Part shown: in pieces, positions 1-8,939 of the stretch
Layout of the letters: each line of letters begins with the position of its first letter
Position numbering within the stretch: the first letter of the stretch is position 1
Assembly (NCBI RefSeq): GCF_012396125.1
Contig: NZ_JAAXOX010000007.1
Coordinates: 79,459 to 143,458, forward strand
Length of the DNA: 64,000 nucleotides
DNA from: Cellulomonas denverensis
Lineage (GTDB): Bacteria; Actinomycetota; Actinomycetes; Actinomycetales; Cellulomonadaceae
Reading direction: 5' to 3'
The notes under the pieces: generated by a model
Seen by the model: only the letters and a program-made list of their open reading frames with translations
Told to the model about the DNA's origin: nothing
Databases searched by the model: none
Translations under genes and position numbers: made by a program

Positions 1-2
1 TC

Positions 3-1460
3 GCCCACCTGCTGGCCGCGGCCTACGACGAGGTCGGCGACCTGGCCGAGGCGATGCGGACCGTGGTGCGCCGGCTGCACGGCACCTTCACCCTGCTCGC
101 GGTGCACGCCGACCACCCGGACACCGTGGTCGGCGCCCGGCACGACAGCCCGCTGGTGGTCGGGCTCGGCGACGGCGCGAACTTCATGGGCTCGGACGTC
201 GCCGCGTTCATCGCCCGCACCGACCGGGCACTGGAGCTGGCGCAGGACCAGGTCGTCACCATCACCCCGGACGCCGTGGTCGTGACCGACTTCGACGGGA
301 ACGCGGCCGAGGGCCGGGAGTACACCGTGGACTGGGACGCGGCCGCCGCGGAGAAGGGCGGCTTCCGCTCCTTCATGGACAAGGAGATCGCCGACCAGCC
401 CCAGGCGGTCGCCGACACCCTGCTCGGCCGGACCGACATCGCCGGGAAGCTGATCCTGGACGACCTGCGGATCGACGAGTCCGTGCTGCGCTCGGTGGAC
501 AAGATCATCGTGATCGCCTGCGGCACCGCCGCCTACGCCGGACACGTGGCCAAGTACGCCATCGAGCACTGGTGCCGGATCCCGGTCGAGGTCGAGCTGG
601 CGCACGAGTTCCGCTACCGCGACCCGATCGTCAACGCCCGCACCCTGGTGGTTGCCATCTCCCAGTCCGGCGAGACCATGGACACCCTGATGGCGATCCG
701 GCACGCCCGGGAGCAGGGCGCCAAGGTGCTGGCGATCTGCAACACCCACGGGTCGACCATCCCGCGCGAGTCCGACGCCGTGCTCTACACCCACGCCGGG
801 CCCGAGGTCGCCGTCGCCTCCACCAAGGCGTTCCTGGCCCAGATCACCGCCGCGTACCTGCTCGGCCTGTACCTGGCGCAGCTGCGCGGCAACAAGTTCT
901 CCGACGAGATCGGCGAGATCCTGGCCGACCTGCGCGAGATGCCCGGCAAGATCCAGCAGGTGCTGGACCGCTCCGACCGGGTGCGCGAGATCGCCCGCTG
1001 GATGGCCGACACCTCCTCGGTGCTGTTCCTCGGCCGGCACGTCGGCTTCCCGGTGGCGATGGAGGGCGCGCTCAAGCTCAAGGAGCTGGCCTACATCCAC
1101 GCCGAGGGCTTCGCCGCCGGCGAGCTCAAGCACGGCCCGATCGCGCTGATCGAGCCCGGGCAGCCGGTGTTCGTCATCGTGCCGTCCCCGCGTGGGCGCG
1201 ACTCGCTGCACTCCAAGGTGGTCTCCAACATCCAGGAGATCCGGGCCCGTGGCGCCCGCACCCTGGTGATCGCCGAGGAGGGCGACGACGCGGTCCGGGC
1301 GTTCGCCGACGAGGTGTTCTACGTCCCGCAGTCGCCGACCCTGCTCGCGCCGCTGCTGGCCGTGGTGCCGCTGCAGATCTTCGCCTGCGAGCTGGCCACC
1401 GCCCGCGGGCTGGACGTCGACCAGCCGCGCAACCTGGCCAAGTCGGTCACGGTCGAGTAG
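3..1460 (+). CDS. glmS: Glutamine--fructose-6-phosphate aminotransferase, 5' end cut by the window
   Basis: This enzyme makes glucosamine-6-phosphate from fructose-6-phosphate and glutamine, the first step towards UDP-GlcNAc for peptidoglycan. The reading frame is open at the window edge, so the N-terminal nucleophile Cys and most of the glutaminase domain lie outside. About 485 residues are visible of the roughly 610-620 usual for the family: the end of the glutaminase domain and two SIS sugar-isomerase domains. Diagnostic stretches are SQSGETMDT in SIS1, [15 protein letters not shown] with [10 protein letters not shown] in SIS2, and the C-terminal tail NLAKSVTVE, which closes the active site in GlmS. 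acpS follows after 5 bases, suggesting co-transcription. Confidence 0.97.
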   Translation, partial: AHLLAAAYDEVGDLAEAMRTVVRRLHGTFTLLAVHADHPDTVVGARHDSPLVVGLGDGANFMGSDVAAFIARTDRALELAQDQVVTITPDAVVVTDFDGNAAEGREYTVDWDAAAAEKGGFRSFMDKEIADQPQAVADTLLGRTDIAGKLILDDLRIDESVLRSVDKIIVIACGTAAYAGHVAKYAIEHWCRIPVEVELAHEFRYRDPIVNARTLVVAISQSGETMDTLMAIRHAREQGAKVLAICNTHGSTIPRESDAVLYTHAGPEVAVASTKAFLAQITAAYLLGLYLAQLRGNKFSDEIGEILADLREMPGKIQQVLDRSDRVREIARWMADTSSVLFLGRHVGFPVAMEGALKLKELAYIHAEGFAAGELKHGPIALIEPGQPVFVIVPSPRGRDSLHSKVVSNIQEIRARGARTLVIAEEGDDAVRAFADEVFYVPQSPTLLAPLLAVVPLQIFACELATARGLDVDQPRNLAKSVTVE

Positions 1461-1465
1461 GCCCG

Positions 1466-1819
1466 ATGATCGTCGGGGTCGGCATCGACGTGGTGGACGT
1501 GGCCCGGTTCATCGCGACCGTGGAGCGGGTGCCCGCGCTGCGGACCAAGCTGTTCACCCCGGACGAGCGCGATCTGCCCGACGCCTCGCTGGCCGCCCGG
1601 TTCGCCGCCAAGGAGGCGATCGCCAAGGCGCTCGGTGCCCCGGCCGGCATGCGCTGGCAGGATGCGACCGTCCGCCGGGTGGTCGGCCGGCAGCCGGTGG
1701 TCGAGATCACCGGCACCGTGGCCGCCCGCGCCGCCGAGCTGGGCGTGGACCGGTTCCACCTGTCCCTGTCGCACGATGCCGGCATCGCCAGCGCGATGTG
1801 CGTCGCCGAGCGCGACTGA
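1466..1819 (+). CDS. acpS: Holo-[acyl-carrier-protein] synthase
   Basis: It transfers the 4'-phosphopantetheine arm of CoA to apo-acyl carrier protein in the cytoplasm. The 117-residue length is normal for AcpS-type phosphopantetheinyl transferases. Both magnesium-binding motifs are present: [10 protein letters not shown] at residues 6-15 and [12 protein letters not shown] around residue 50. The ATG starts 5 bases after the glmS stop, so the two are probably translated from one message; glmS-acpS adjacency is common in actinobacteria. No separate terminator follows. The long palindrome at 1866-1930 begins 46 bases downstream and could serve as one. Confidence 0.96.
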   Translation: MIVGVGIDVVDVARFIATVERVPALRTKLFTPDERDLPDASLAARFAAKEAIAKALGAPAGMRWQDATVRRVVGRQPVVEITGTVAARAAELGVDRFHLSLSHDAGIASAMCVAERD

Positions 1820-1865
1820 CCCCGCGCCGCGGGCTGCCCGCCCGCATGCGCCCCTCGCGCCTCTG

Positions 1866-1930
1866 TCGCCGAGAGTGCACGAATGCAGGTCTCAGCGGTC
1901 AGGAGGCGTGCATTCGTGCACTCTCGGCGA
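1866..1930. repeat. Long palindrome, copy 1 (22-bp arms, 21-nt loop)
   Basis: The arms at 1866-1887 and 1909-1930 are perfect reverse complements over 22 bases, with the core CGAGAGTGCACGAATGCA. The loop is 21 nt. Copy 2 at 2921-2983 has the same arms over 21 bases and also a 21-nt loop. The first seven and last two loop bases match only when one copy is inverted, so the copies face each other around the DUF559 gene. The right arm lies inside the 3' end of that gene and its stop codon lies in the loop. Confidence 0.9.
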
Positions 1931-2828
1931 GGGCGGTGTGGATTGCGTGCAGAGCTGAGCGGGGGAGCTGGAGATCGTCGGCGGTGCAGGTGATGACGCG
2001 CCAGCCGAGGGTCTCGAGGTCGCGGCGGCGGGTGATGTCCCGGCGCCAGGTCGTCCGGTCGGTGCGGTGCACGTCCCCGTCGTACTCGATCGCGAGCCGA
2101 GCCTCGGGATAGGAGAGGTCCGGCCGGGCGACCGGGTTCCCGAGGCGGTCCAGCACGCATCGGTTCACCTCCGGGTCGGGCAGACCCGCCGCGCGCAGCA
2201 GCAGACGCAGGCGGCTCTCCATGCACGAGTCGGTGCCGGGCCGCAGCAGCGACAGTCCTTCCCGCAGCCGTCGCGACCCCCGGGTGCCCGGGGCGAGCTG
2301 GTCGACGGTCTGGTGCAGCCGGGCGAGCGTGCTGATCGGGTGCTGTCGCCGCAGCAGGGCGTCCCCGGCGACGACCAGCTCCGCGACGTCCAGTCGGGCA
2401 CCGAACTGCGTCCACGCGGTCTCCGCGGTGACGACCGGCAGCCGGTACAGGATCACCGTGGCCGGCGGCGCGCCGGTGCGGTGCCCGGCCACACCGGCCC
2501 GGCGCGGTGGCATGAACAGGCCCGGGACCAGCACGTGCAGCGCGTCCGGGCTGGGCAGACCGCGCGGTGGATCGGCATCCCACAGCTGCCAGGCAGTGGC
2601 ATGGCTGAACACGCTGCCGGCCGGGAGCACGGGGAGCAGGTCGAGGCACCGGCCCACCACGTCGGTCGCCGGGCGAGGGCTGCGCGCGCCGTGCCAGGGC
2701 GCCGGGACCCGGGCGAGCCGGGAACGCGACACCCCGGCCAGCCGCGCCTCGGCAAGCGTGAACGGGCGGGCGGCGAGATCCGGCGGCAGCGACCGGGCTG
2801 AGACAGGCACCCCCGCAGCGTCGACCAC
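1899..2828 (-). CDS. AbiEi antitoxin-like / DUF559 endonuclease-domain protein
   Basis: About 309 residues. The N-terminal part (LAARPFTLAEARLAGVSRSR) resembles the winged-helix AbiEi antitoxin-like domain found on many actinobacterial DUF559 proteins. The C-terminal part is a Vsr/PD-(D/E)XK-like nuclease domain: VARPDLSYPEARLAIEYDGD followed by R-rich helices and GWRVITCTADDL. Function in this family is not established. The start is uncertain: GTG 2828 is chosen, while GTG 2810 and GTG 2855 are in frame, and no strong ribosome site separates them. The last residues (ESARMHAS) are encoded by the arm of palindrome copy 1. The gene stands alone and opposite in direction to its neighbours, flanked by the two palindromes, which suggests an accessory insertion. 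Confidence 0.8.
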   Translation of the reverse strand: MVDAAGVPVSARSLPPDLAARPFTLAEARLAGVSRSRLARVPAPWHGARSPRPATDVVGRCLDLLPVLPAGSVFSHATAWQLWDADPPRGLPSPDALHVLVPGLFMPPRRAGVAGHRTGAPPATVILYRLPVVTAETAWTQFGARLDVAELVVAGDALLRRQHPISTLARLHQTVDQLAPGTRGSRRLREGLSLLRPGTDSCMESRLRLLLRAAGLPDPEVNRCVLDRLGNPVARPDLSYPEARLAIEYDGDVHRTDRTTWRRDITRRRDLETLGWRVITCTADDLQLPRSALHAIHTALAESARMHAS

Positions 2829-3224
2829 CCCGCACCCCCGACGCCACCACCCCACCCCTCCCTGGGGACGACCGCCACCCCGCGCACTCCGTGCACAACT
2901 GACCGCTCCGGGTCGCGCCCCGCCGAGAGTGCACGAATGCACGCCTCCCAGGCCCGGAAGCCTGCATTCGTGCACTCTCGGCGCGCTGTGCGCTGTGCGC
3001 GGGAGGGGTCGTGCGCGGGGAAGGGCTGTGCGCGGGGAGGCGGTCGTGCGCGGAGGGCGCGGCGCGGTCAGGTGGGGGCGCGCGCCGGGGCGGGCGCGGC
3101 TGGGCAGGTGGGGGCCGGGCGCTGGGCGGGCGCTCGGGCGGGCGGCCGGAGAAATCGGTGGCGCGGGGCCGGGCGCGGGGAGGACCGTGGATCCCGGAAT
3201 CAGGAACCGGGAAGGGTCAGGACG
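2829..3224. other. Intergenic stretch of 396 bp between DUF559 gene and rsgA
   Basis: It holds palindrome copy 2 (2921-2983) and otherwise G-rich sequence with runs of GCGCGGGG-type words from about 2990 to 3180. Open frames crossing it look like composition artefacts: no family is recognisable and they start inside the palindrome. The promoters of the DUF559 gene and rsgA should lie here, but no convincing hexamers were identified. Confidence 0.6.
2921..2983. repeat. Long palindrome, copy 2 (21-bp arms, 21-nt loop)
   Basis: Arms 2921-2941 and 2963-2983 are perfect reverse complements and match copy 1 (1866-1930). The loop begins CGCCTCC and ends CC, as does the loop of copy 1 when that copy is inverted. 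It lies upstream of the DUF559 start, so the pair brackets that gene. It could form a strong hairpin in either strand. Confidence 0.9.
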
Positions 3225-4232
3225 ATGCGGGCATGGGGCTGGGACGACGGGTGGGAGGCCGCCTGGGCGGACTCCGGCGCGGGCGACGCCGGCCGGGTGC
3301 CCGGGCGGGTGGTCCGGGTGGACCGCGGATCGGTCGAGGTGGTCACGGCGACCGGCGACCGGCGGGTGCGGGTGGACGGCGCGGCGGTCGGGGACTGGGT
3401 CGCAGTGGCCAACGACGGCCGCGGGGATGTGCTGGAGCGGCGGACGGTGCTGGCCCGGGCGAGTGCGGGCCGGGACTCCGGCGAGCAGCTGCTGGCGGCC
3501 AATGTCGACCTGATCGGCGTGGTCGAGCCGTTGCGGCCCACCGCGAACCCCCGCCGGGTGGAACGTCTGCTCACGTTGGCCTGGGCCGGTGGGGCGCCGC
3601 CGGCGGTGGTGCTGACCAAGGCCGATCTGGCCGAGCCGGGCGCCGGCGATCCGGTGCGGTCGGTGGCGGTGGGCGCCGAGGTGGTCGAGGTGTCGACGGT
3701 GACCGGGCAGGGCATCGACGAGGTGCGCGAGCTGGTGCGCGGGCGGACGTTCGCGCTGGTCGGGCCGTCGGGGGCGGGTAAGTCCAGCCTGGTGAACGCG
3801 CTGGCCGGCGAACAGCTGGTCGAGACCGGCGAGGTCCGCGGTGACGGCCGGGGGCGGCACACCACCACGGCAGGGACGCTGATCGCGCTGCCGGGGATCG
3901 GCTGGCTGGTGGACACCCCGGGGCTGCGGACGGTCGGGATGACCGGCGCGGAGGACGGGCTGGACCGGGCGTTCGCGGACATCGCCGAGCTGGCGGAGGA
4001 GTGCCGGTTCGCGGACTGCGCGCACCACAGCGAGCCGGGCTGTGCGGTGCTGGCCGCGGTGGACGACGGGTCGCTGGACCCGGCCCGGCTGGACAGCTAC
4101 CGGCGCCTGGAGCGGGAGATCGCCTCGCAGGCCCGCCGCCGGGAGAGCAAGGACCGCTCGGCCGAGCGCCGGGACGGTCGTGCGCACGCCCGCGGTGTGC
4201 GCGAGGTGATGGCGGCCAAGAACCGCCGCTGA
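3225..4232 (+). CDS. rsgA: Ribosome small-subunit-dependent GTPase A
   Basis: RsgA is a circularly permuted GTPase that helps late maturation of the 30S ribosomal subunit. The permuted motif order is visible in the 335 residues: G4 TKAD at 131-134, then the P-loop GPSGAGKS at 180-187, then G3 DTPG at 230-233. An OB-fold region lies before the GTPase domain. The C-terminal zinc site is intact with C260, C265, H267 and C273. The ATG at 3225 gives the usual family N-terminus; frames extended upstream run into the palindrome and are not credible. Confidence 0.93.
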   Translation: MRAWGWDDGWEAAWADSGAGDAGRVPGRVVRVDRGSVEVVTATGDRRVRVDGAAVGDWVAVANDGRGDVLERRTVLARASAGRDSGEQLLAANVDLIGVVEPLRPTANPRRVERLLTLAWAGGAPPAVVLTKADLAEPGAGDPVRSVAVGAEVVEVSTVTGQGIDEVRELVRGRTFALVGPSGAGKSSLVNALAGEQLVETGEVRGDGRGRHTTTAGTLIALPGIGWLVDTPGLRTVGMTGAEDGLDRAFADIAELAEECRFADCAHHSEPGCAVLAAVDDGSLDPARLDSYRRLEREIASQARRRESKDRSAERRDGRAHARGVREVMAAKNRR

Positions 4233-4249
4233 CCGCCTGCTGACACGGG

Positions 4250-4286
4250 ACCGCCCCGCGACCCGGGTGCCGGGGCGCGGGGCGGT
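4250..4286. terminator. Terminator hairpin between rsgA and the LLM oxidoreductase gene
   Basis: An 11-bp stem (ACCGCCCCGCG and its complement, 4250-4260 and 4276-4286) with a 15-nt loop lies between two convergent genes, so it may serve both. No T-run follows. Confidence 0.6.
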
Positions 4287-4298
4287 CGGGTGCTGTGC

Positions 4299-5285
4299 TC
4301 AGCGCAGGGCCGGGGCGACCTCGCGCTCGAACAGCTCGATGCTGCTGCGGTCGTAGGCGGCGTCCGCGAAGTAGCAGATCGCGTAGGTCATGCCCAGGGC
4401 GCGCAGCTCGGTCAGCTTCTCGGCGATCTGCTCCGGGGTGCCGACCAGCGGACCGTTGCGGAACCCTTCCGCCTCGGCGGCCGCCTTCTCCGGGATGGTC
4501 AGGGAGTAGTGCTCCTCGATCCAGGCGATCTTGTCGTCGACCTCGGACTTGGTGGCGCCGATCACCACGTTGTAGTTGGCCGAGCGGGTGATCTCGTCGT
4601 AGTTGCGGCCGATCGCGGTGCAGTGCTCCTGCAGTACCTGCGACTTGTGTGCGAAGCCGGCCGGGCTGCCGTCGAAGTTGGTGTACTGCGCGTGCTCGGC
4701 GGCGATCCGGAGGGTCTTCTTCTCTCCGCCGCCGGCGATCCACAGCGGCGGCCCGTCCACCTGCAGCGGCAGCGGCGACAGCTGGGCGCCGTCCACCTGG
4801 TAGTGCGTGCCGTCCAGGGTCGCCACGCCGTTGGTCCACATCTGCTTCATGATCTGGACGCCCTCGTCCAGGGCGGCCAGCCGGGCACCCGCGGTCGGGA
4901 AGCCGTAGCCGTAGGCCCGCCACTCGTGCTCGTACCAGCCGGCGCCGATGCCCATCTGCACCCGGCCGCCGCTGATCACGTCGGCAGTGGTGGCGACCTT
5001 CGCCAGGTACGCCGGGTTGCGGTAGGCCATGCAGGTACACATCTGGCCGAGCTTGACCCGGCTGGTGGTGGCCGCGTAGGCGTTCATCAGGCTCCACGCC
5101 TCATGGGTGGCCTCACCGTTGGGCTCGGGCACCGCGTGGAAGTGGTCGTAGACCCAGATCGAGTCCCAGACGTCGCCTGTGTCGGCGTGCTGGGCGAGGC
5201 CGTTCATGACGGACCAGTGCTCGGCCGGCGCGATGCCGGTGAGGTCCTGCCGCCAACCCTGGGGGATGAAGAGTCCGAAGCGCAT
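4299..5285 (-). CDS. LLM-class F420-dependent oxidoreductase (luciferase-like)
   Basis: A 328-residue protein of the luciferase-like monooxygenase superfamily, a TIM barrel using coenzyme F420 or FMN. Its start MRFGLFIPQGWRQDL, the segment VWDSIWVYDHFHAVP, the segment ISGGRVQMGIGAGWYEHEW and the late GTPEQIAEKLTELRALG are typical of actinobacterial F420-dependent LLM proteins. The substrate cannot be told from sequence. The gene appears leaderless: TAGGTT (complement of 5292-5297) lies six bases before the ATG. It is transcribed away from nnr, from the shared 112-bp gap. Confidence 0.88.
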   Translation of the reverse strand: MRFGLFIPQGWRQDLTGIAPAEHWSVMNGLAQHADTGDVWDSIWVYDHFHAVPEPNGEATHEAWSLMNAYAATTSRVKLGQMCTCMAYRNPAYLAKVATTADVISGGRVQMGIGAGWYEHEWRAYGYGFPTAGARLAALDEGVQIMKQMWTNGVATLDGTHYQVDGAQLSPLPLQVDGPPLWIAGGGEKKTLRIAAEHAQYTNFDGSPAGFAHKSQVLQEHCTAIGRNYDEITRSANYNVVIGATKSEVDDKIAWIEEHYSLTIPEKAAAEAEGFRNGPLVGTPEQIAEKLTELRALGMTYAICYFADAAYDRSSIELFEREVAPALR

Positions 5286-5397
5286 GAGCTGAACCTAGCG
5301 CCGCCCGGGCCGGCACGGAGGACCTGAGTAGTGTCCGCACGGACCGATCACGCCGAACGGCCGGGCAACCGGGCCGCCGGTCGGACAGGATGGGCAC

Positions 5398-7110
5398 ATG
5401 ATCCACGGGTACACCGCCGCCCAGATCCGCGCCGCCGAACAGCCGCTGCTCGCCGCGGGCCGGCCGCTGATGCAGCACGCCGCGTTCGCGCTCGCCGGGG
5501 TGGTGGCGGGCGAGCTGGCCGGCCGCCGGGGGGCGGTGGCCGGGTCGACGGCGGTGCTGCTGGTCGGGTCGGGGAACAATGGCGGCGACACGCTGCACGC
5601 CGGGGCGCTGCTGGCCACGCGCGGCGTGCGGGTGCTCGCGCTGTGCACCACGGACCGGCCACATGCCGAGGGGCTGGCGGCCCTGACACGCGCGGGCGGC
5701 CGGGCGGTGCTGGTCGTGGACGGGCTGGACCTGGACCCGGACCCGGCGGCGACGGGCGCGGACCGCGGGGCCGGGGGTGCGCCCGGCGGGGCGAGGGATG
5801 CGGCCCTGGACACGGACGCCGCCACCGAGGGCGCAGACCTCGACCCGGACACCGCCGCCCGGGGCGCAGGCCGGCACGATGCCCACCCCGCCCCCCTGCC
5901 CCGCCTGTGGGCCGGCGACGCCGCCGCCGAGGCCGCCACCGCCGACGTGCTGCTGGACGGCCTGCTCGGCATCGGGGGCCGGGGCGCGCCGCGCGGGGTC
6001 GCCGGGGTGCTGACCACCGTGCTGGCGCAGACGCTCGCCGACGGCGGGGACGGTCCGCTGGTGGTGGCGGTGGACGTGCCGAGCGGGATCGGGGTGGACG
6101 ACGGTGCGCTGCCGACCGACGGGACCGTGCTGCCCGCGGACCTGACCGTGACGTTCGGTGGGGTGAAGGCCGGGCTGCTGCTGCCGCCGGCCAGCGGCCT
6201 GGCGGGCACGGTGCGACCGGTGGAGCTCGGGCTCGGGCTGGACGCCGGGGCCGCGGCGGTGATCCGGCTGGAACCGGCGGATGTGGCGGCGTTGTGGCCG
6301 GTGCCGGGGCCGGGGGATCACAAGTACACCCGCGGGGTGCTGGGTGTGGTCGCGGGGACCGCCACCTACCCGGGTGCCGCGGTGCTGACCGTGCAGGCGG
6401 CCGCCCGGGCGGGGGTCGGGATGATCCGGTACCAGGGACCGGACCGGGTGGTGGACGCGGTGCTGGCGGCCCGGCCGGAGGTGGTGCACGGCCCGGGCCG
6501 GGTGCAGGCCTGGCTGCTGGGCCCCGGGGTCGATCCGGCCGACCGGGACCAGGCGGACCGGGTCCGGGCGGCGCTGGCCAGGGCGCTCGCGGCGGGGGAG
6601 CCCGCGGTGCTGGACGCCGGGGTGCTGGCGCTGCTGCCGGACCGGGTGGCGCCCTGGTGTGTGCTGACGCCGCACGCCGGGGAACTGGCCACCCTGCTGT
6701 CCGGTCGCGGGGCGCATGTGGACCGGGCGGCGGTGGAGAGCGAACCGGTGCGCTGGGCCCGCCGGGCGCAGGAGCTGACCGGTGGCACCGTCCTGCTCAA
6801 GGGCTCGACCACGGTGATCGCCGGACCGCAGGGGGTGTGTTACGCCCAGGCCGACGCCCCGGGCTGGCTGGCCACCGCCGGTGCGGGCGACGTGCTGTCC
6901 GGGCTGTTGGGGGCGCTGCTGGCCGGGCGGGCGGAGGAGGTGGTCGCCGACCCGTCCAGTGCGGCGGCGCTCGCGGCGGTGGCGGCGCTGGTGCACGGCC
7001 GGGCCGCGGACCGGGCGAATCCGGGCGGCCCGGTGACCGCGGGGGCGGTGGCGGAGGCGATCGCGGCGACCGTCGCCGGACTGCTGACCGAGGAGGACGA
7101 GGATGCCTGA
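5398..7110 (+). CDS. nnr: Bifunctional NAD(P)HX epimerase / ADP-dependent NAD(P)HX dehydratase
   Basis: It repairs hydrated NADH and NADPH. The N-terminal YjeF_N-type epimerase domain (about residues 1-235) contains VGSGNNGGDTLHA and VDVPSGIGVDDG. The C-terminal ribokinase-like dehydratase domain (about 240-565) contains GDHKYTRGVLGVVAGT and AGAGDVLSG near residue 497. At 570 residues it is longer than usual, because a low-complexity stretch of about 50 residues, with two copies of a DLDPD-containing motif, interrupts the epimerase domain near residues 115-165. CAGGAT six bases before the ATG suggests a leaderless message. The next gene overlaps its end by 8 bases. Confidence 0.94.
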   Translation: MIHGYTAAQIRAAEQPLLAAGRPLMQHAAFALAGVVAGELAGRRGAVAGSTAVLLVGSGNNGGDTLHAGALLATRGVRVLALCTTDRPHAEGLAALTRAGGRAVLVVDGLDLDPDPAATGADRGAGGAPGGARDAALDTDAATEGADLDPDTAARGAGRHDAHPAPLPRLWAGDAAAEAATADVLLDGLLGIGGRGAPRGVAGVLTTVLAQTLADGGDGPLVVAVDVPSGIGVDDGALPTDGTVLPADLTVTFGGVKAGLLLPPASGLAGTVRPVELGLGLDAGAAAVIRLEPADVAALWPVPGPGDHKYTRGVLGVVAGTATYPGAAVLTVQAAARAGVGMIRYQGPDRVVDAVLAARPEVVHGPGRVQAWLLGPGVDPADRDQADRVRAALARALAAGEPAVLDAGVLALLPDRVAPWCVLTPHAGELATLLSGRGAHVDRAAVESEPVRWARRAQELTGGTVLLKGSTTVIAGPQGVCYAQADAPGWLATAGAGDVLSGLLGALLAGRAEEVVADPSSAAALAAVAALVHGRAADRANPGGPVTAGAVAEAIAATVAGLLTEEDEDA

Positions 7111-7729
7111 GCCGACCGTGCTGGACGCCACGCTGCTGGACCGGGTGCGGTCCTGGATCGACACCGGCGGGCGGCACCTGCTCGGCCTGGCGGGTGCGCC
7201 GGGCGCCGGGAAGTCCACCCTGTCCGCCGCACTGCTGACGGCGTTCCCCGGGCAGTGCGTGGTGGTGCCGATGGACGGCTTCCACCTGGCGCAGTCGGAG
7301 CTGGAGCGGCTGGGCCGGGCGGCGCGCAAGGGGGCGCCGGACACCTTCGACACAGCGGGGTACGTGGCACTGCTGCGCCGGCTGCGGGCGGCGGAGGAGA
7401 CGGTGTACGCCCCGGAGTACCGCCGGGATCTGCACAACGCGGTGGCCGGGGCGATCCCGGTCCCGCCGGAGGTGCCGGTGGTGATCACCGAGGGCAACTA
7501 CCTGCTGCTGGACGACCACGGCTTCGGGCCGGTGCACGGGCTGCTGGACGAGTGCTGGTTCGTCGAGCTGGACGAGCGGGTGCGGCTGGACCGGCTGGAA
7601 CGACGGCACGTGGCGACCGGGAAGTCCCCGGTGGCGGCGCACGAGTGGACCCGGGGTCCGGACCAGCGGAACGCGGAGCTGGTGGCGGCCACCGCGGCCC
7701 GGGCGGACCGGCGGGTGCGGGTGGCGTGA
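7103..7729 (+). CDS. P-loop nucleoside/nucleotide kinase-family protein (uridine kinase-like)
   Basis: A 208-residue P-loop kinase with Walker A GAPGAGKSTL near residue 33, a substrate segment VVVPMDGFHLAQ, and PEYRRDLHNAV followed by VVITEGNYLLL. These features are shared by the uridine kinase/pantothenate kinase-like group that includes E. coli YggC. The phosphate acceptor is unknown. It overlaps nnr by 8 bases, so the two are translationally coupled. That supports, but does not prove, a link to cofactor or sugar metabolism. Confidence 0.85.
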   Translation: MPEPTVLDATLLDRVRSWIDTGGRHLLGLAGAPGAGKSTLSAALLTAFPGQCVVVPMDGFHLAQSELERLGRAARKGAPDTFDTAGYVALLRRLRAAEETVYAPEYRRDLHNAVAGAIPVPPEVPVVITEGNYLLLDDHGFGPVHGLLDECWFVELDERVRLDRLERRHVATGKSPVAAHEWTRGPDQRNAELVAATAARADRRVRVA

Positions 7730-7775
7730 GCCACTCGGTGCCCGGTCACCGGCCGCGCGGTGCGAAACTGTCCCG

Positions 7776-8939
7776 GTGAGCCTGTACCCCGCACGCGCCG
7801 TCGTCGACCTGGGCGCCATCCGCGCCAATGCGCGCACGCTGGTCCGGATCGCCGACGGGGCGGCGGTGATGGCGGTGGTGAAGGCCGACGCCTACGGTCA
7901 CGGGCTGGTGCCGGTGGCGCGGGCCGCGGTGCAGGGCGGCGCGAGCTGGCTGGGCACCGCGCAGCTCGCCGAGGCGCTGGCGCTGCGCGAGGCCGGGATC
8001 GATGCCCGGGTGCTGACCTGGCTGTACGCACCGGGGGCCCCGCTGGACCTGGCGGTGGCCGCGGACATCGACCTCGGGGTCGCGGCCGGCTGGGCGCTGG
8101 ACGAGGTGGTCGCGGCGGCGCGGGCGACCGGGCGGACCGCGCGGGTGCACCTGAAGGTGGACACCGGGCTGGGCCGCAACGGCGTGACCCCGGCGGAGCT
8201 GGGCCCGGTGCTGGACGCCGCGGCCCGCCACCAGGCCGAGGGGCTGATCCGGGTGGTCGGGGTGTTCAGCCACCTGGCGTTCGCCGACACGCCGGGCCAC
8301 CCGACGCTGGACCACCAGCTCGGGGTGCTGCACCAGGCGGTCGAGGCGGCCCGGTCGCGCGGGATCGAGCCGGAGCTGCGGCACCTGGCCGCCTCCGCCG
8401 CCGCGCTGACCGCCCCGGAGCTGCACCTGGACCTGGTCCGGGCCGGGCTGGCGCTGTACGGGCTGAGTCCGGTGCCGCAGGTCGGCGGGCCGGCGGACTT
8501 CGGGCTGGTGCCGGCGATGACGCTGGAGGCCGAGTTCGCGACGGTGAAGCAGTTGCCCGCCGGGCACGGGATGTCCTACTCCCACCACTACGTGACCCCG
8601 GTGGACACCACGGTCGGGGTGGTGCCGCTCGGCTACGGCGACGGGATCCCGCGGCATGCCTCCGGGGTGGACGGTGCGCCGGGTGCGCCGGTCGCGGTCG
8701 GTGGCCGGGAGCTGGCGATCGCCGGGCGGGTCTGCATGGACCAGTTCATGGTGGACCTCGGGCCCGGGGCGGCCGAGGTGGCCGGCGACCGGGTGACGCT
8801 GTTCGGGCCGGGCGGTCCGTCGGCGGAGGACTGGGCCCGCGCGGCGGGGACGATCAGCTATGAGATCGTGACCCGGCTCGGGGCGAGGGTCCCCCGGGTG
8901 TACGTGGACAGCGACGAGGGCGTGAAGGGCGAGGCATGA
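7776..8939 (+). CDS. alr: Alanine racemase
   Basis: A PLP enzyme converting L- to D-alanine for peptidoglycan. The 387-residue length is normal. The PLP lysine is K36 in AVVKADAYGHG. The second catalytic tyrosine region is GMSYSHHYVTP, and the motifs LGYGDGIPR and VCMDQFMVDLG are present. It starts with GTG at 7776; a weak -10-like GAAACT lies six bases upstream, so it may be leaderless. Its stop overlaps the ATG of tsaE (ATGA), the start of a coupled alr-tsaE-tsaB-rimI group as in many actinobacteria. Confidence 0.96.
   Translation: MSLYPARAVVDLGAIRANARTLVRIADGAAVMAVVKADAYGHGLVPVARAAVQGGASWLGTAQLAEALALREAGIDARVLTWLYAPGAPLDLAVAADIDLGVAAGWALDEVVAAARATGRTARVHLKVDTGLGRNGVTPAELGPVLDAAARHQAEGLIRVVGVFSHLAFADTPGHPTLDHQLGVLHQAVEAARSRGIEPELRHLAASAAALTAPELHLDLVRAGLALYGLSPVPQVGGPADFGLVPAMTLEAEFATVKQLPAGHGMSYSHHYVTPVDTTVGVVPLGYGDGIPRHASGVDGAPGAPVAVGGRELAIAGRVCMDQFMVDLGPGAAEVAGDRVTLFGPGGPSAEDWARAAGTISYEIVTRLGARVPRVYVDSDEGVKGEA

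Noticed and set aside
1866..2983. Insertion sequence with terminal inverted repeats
   Set aside because: The enclosed gene is a DUF559 protein, not a transposase, each palindrome is itself symmetrical, and no target-site duplication was apparent.
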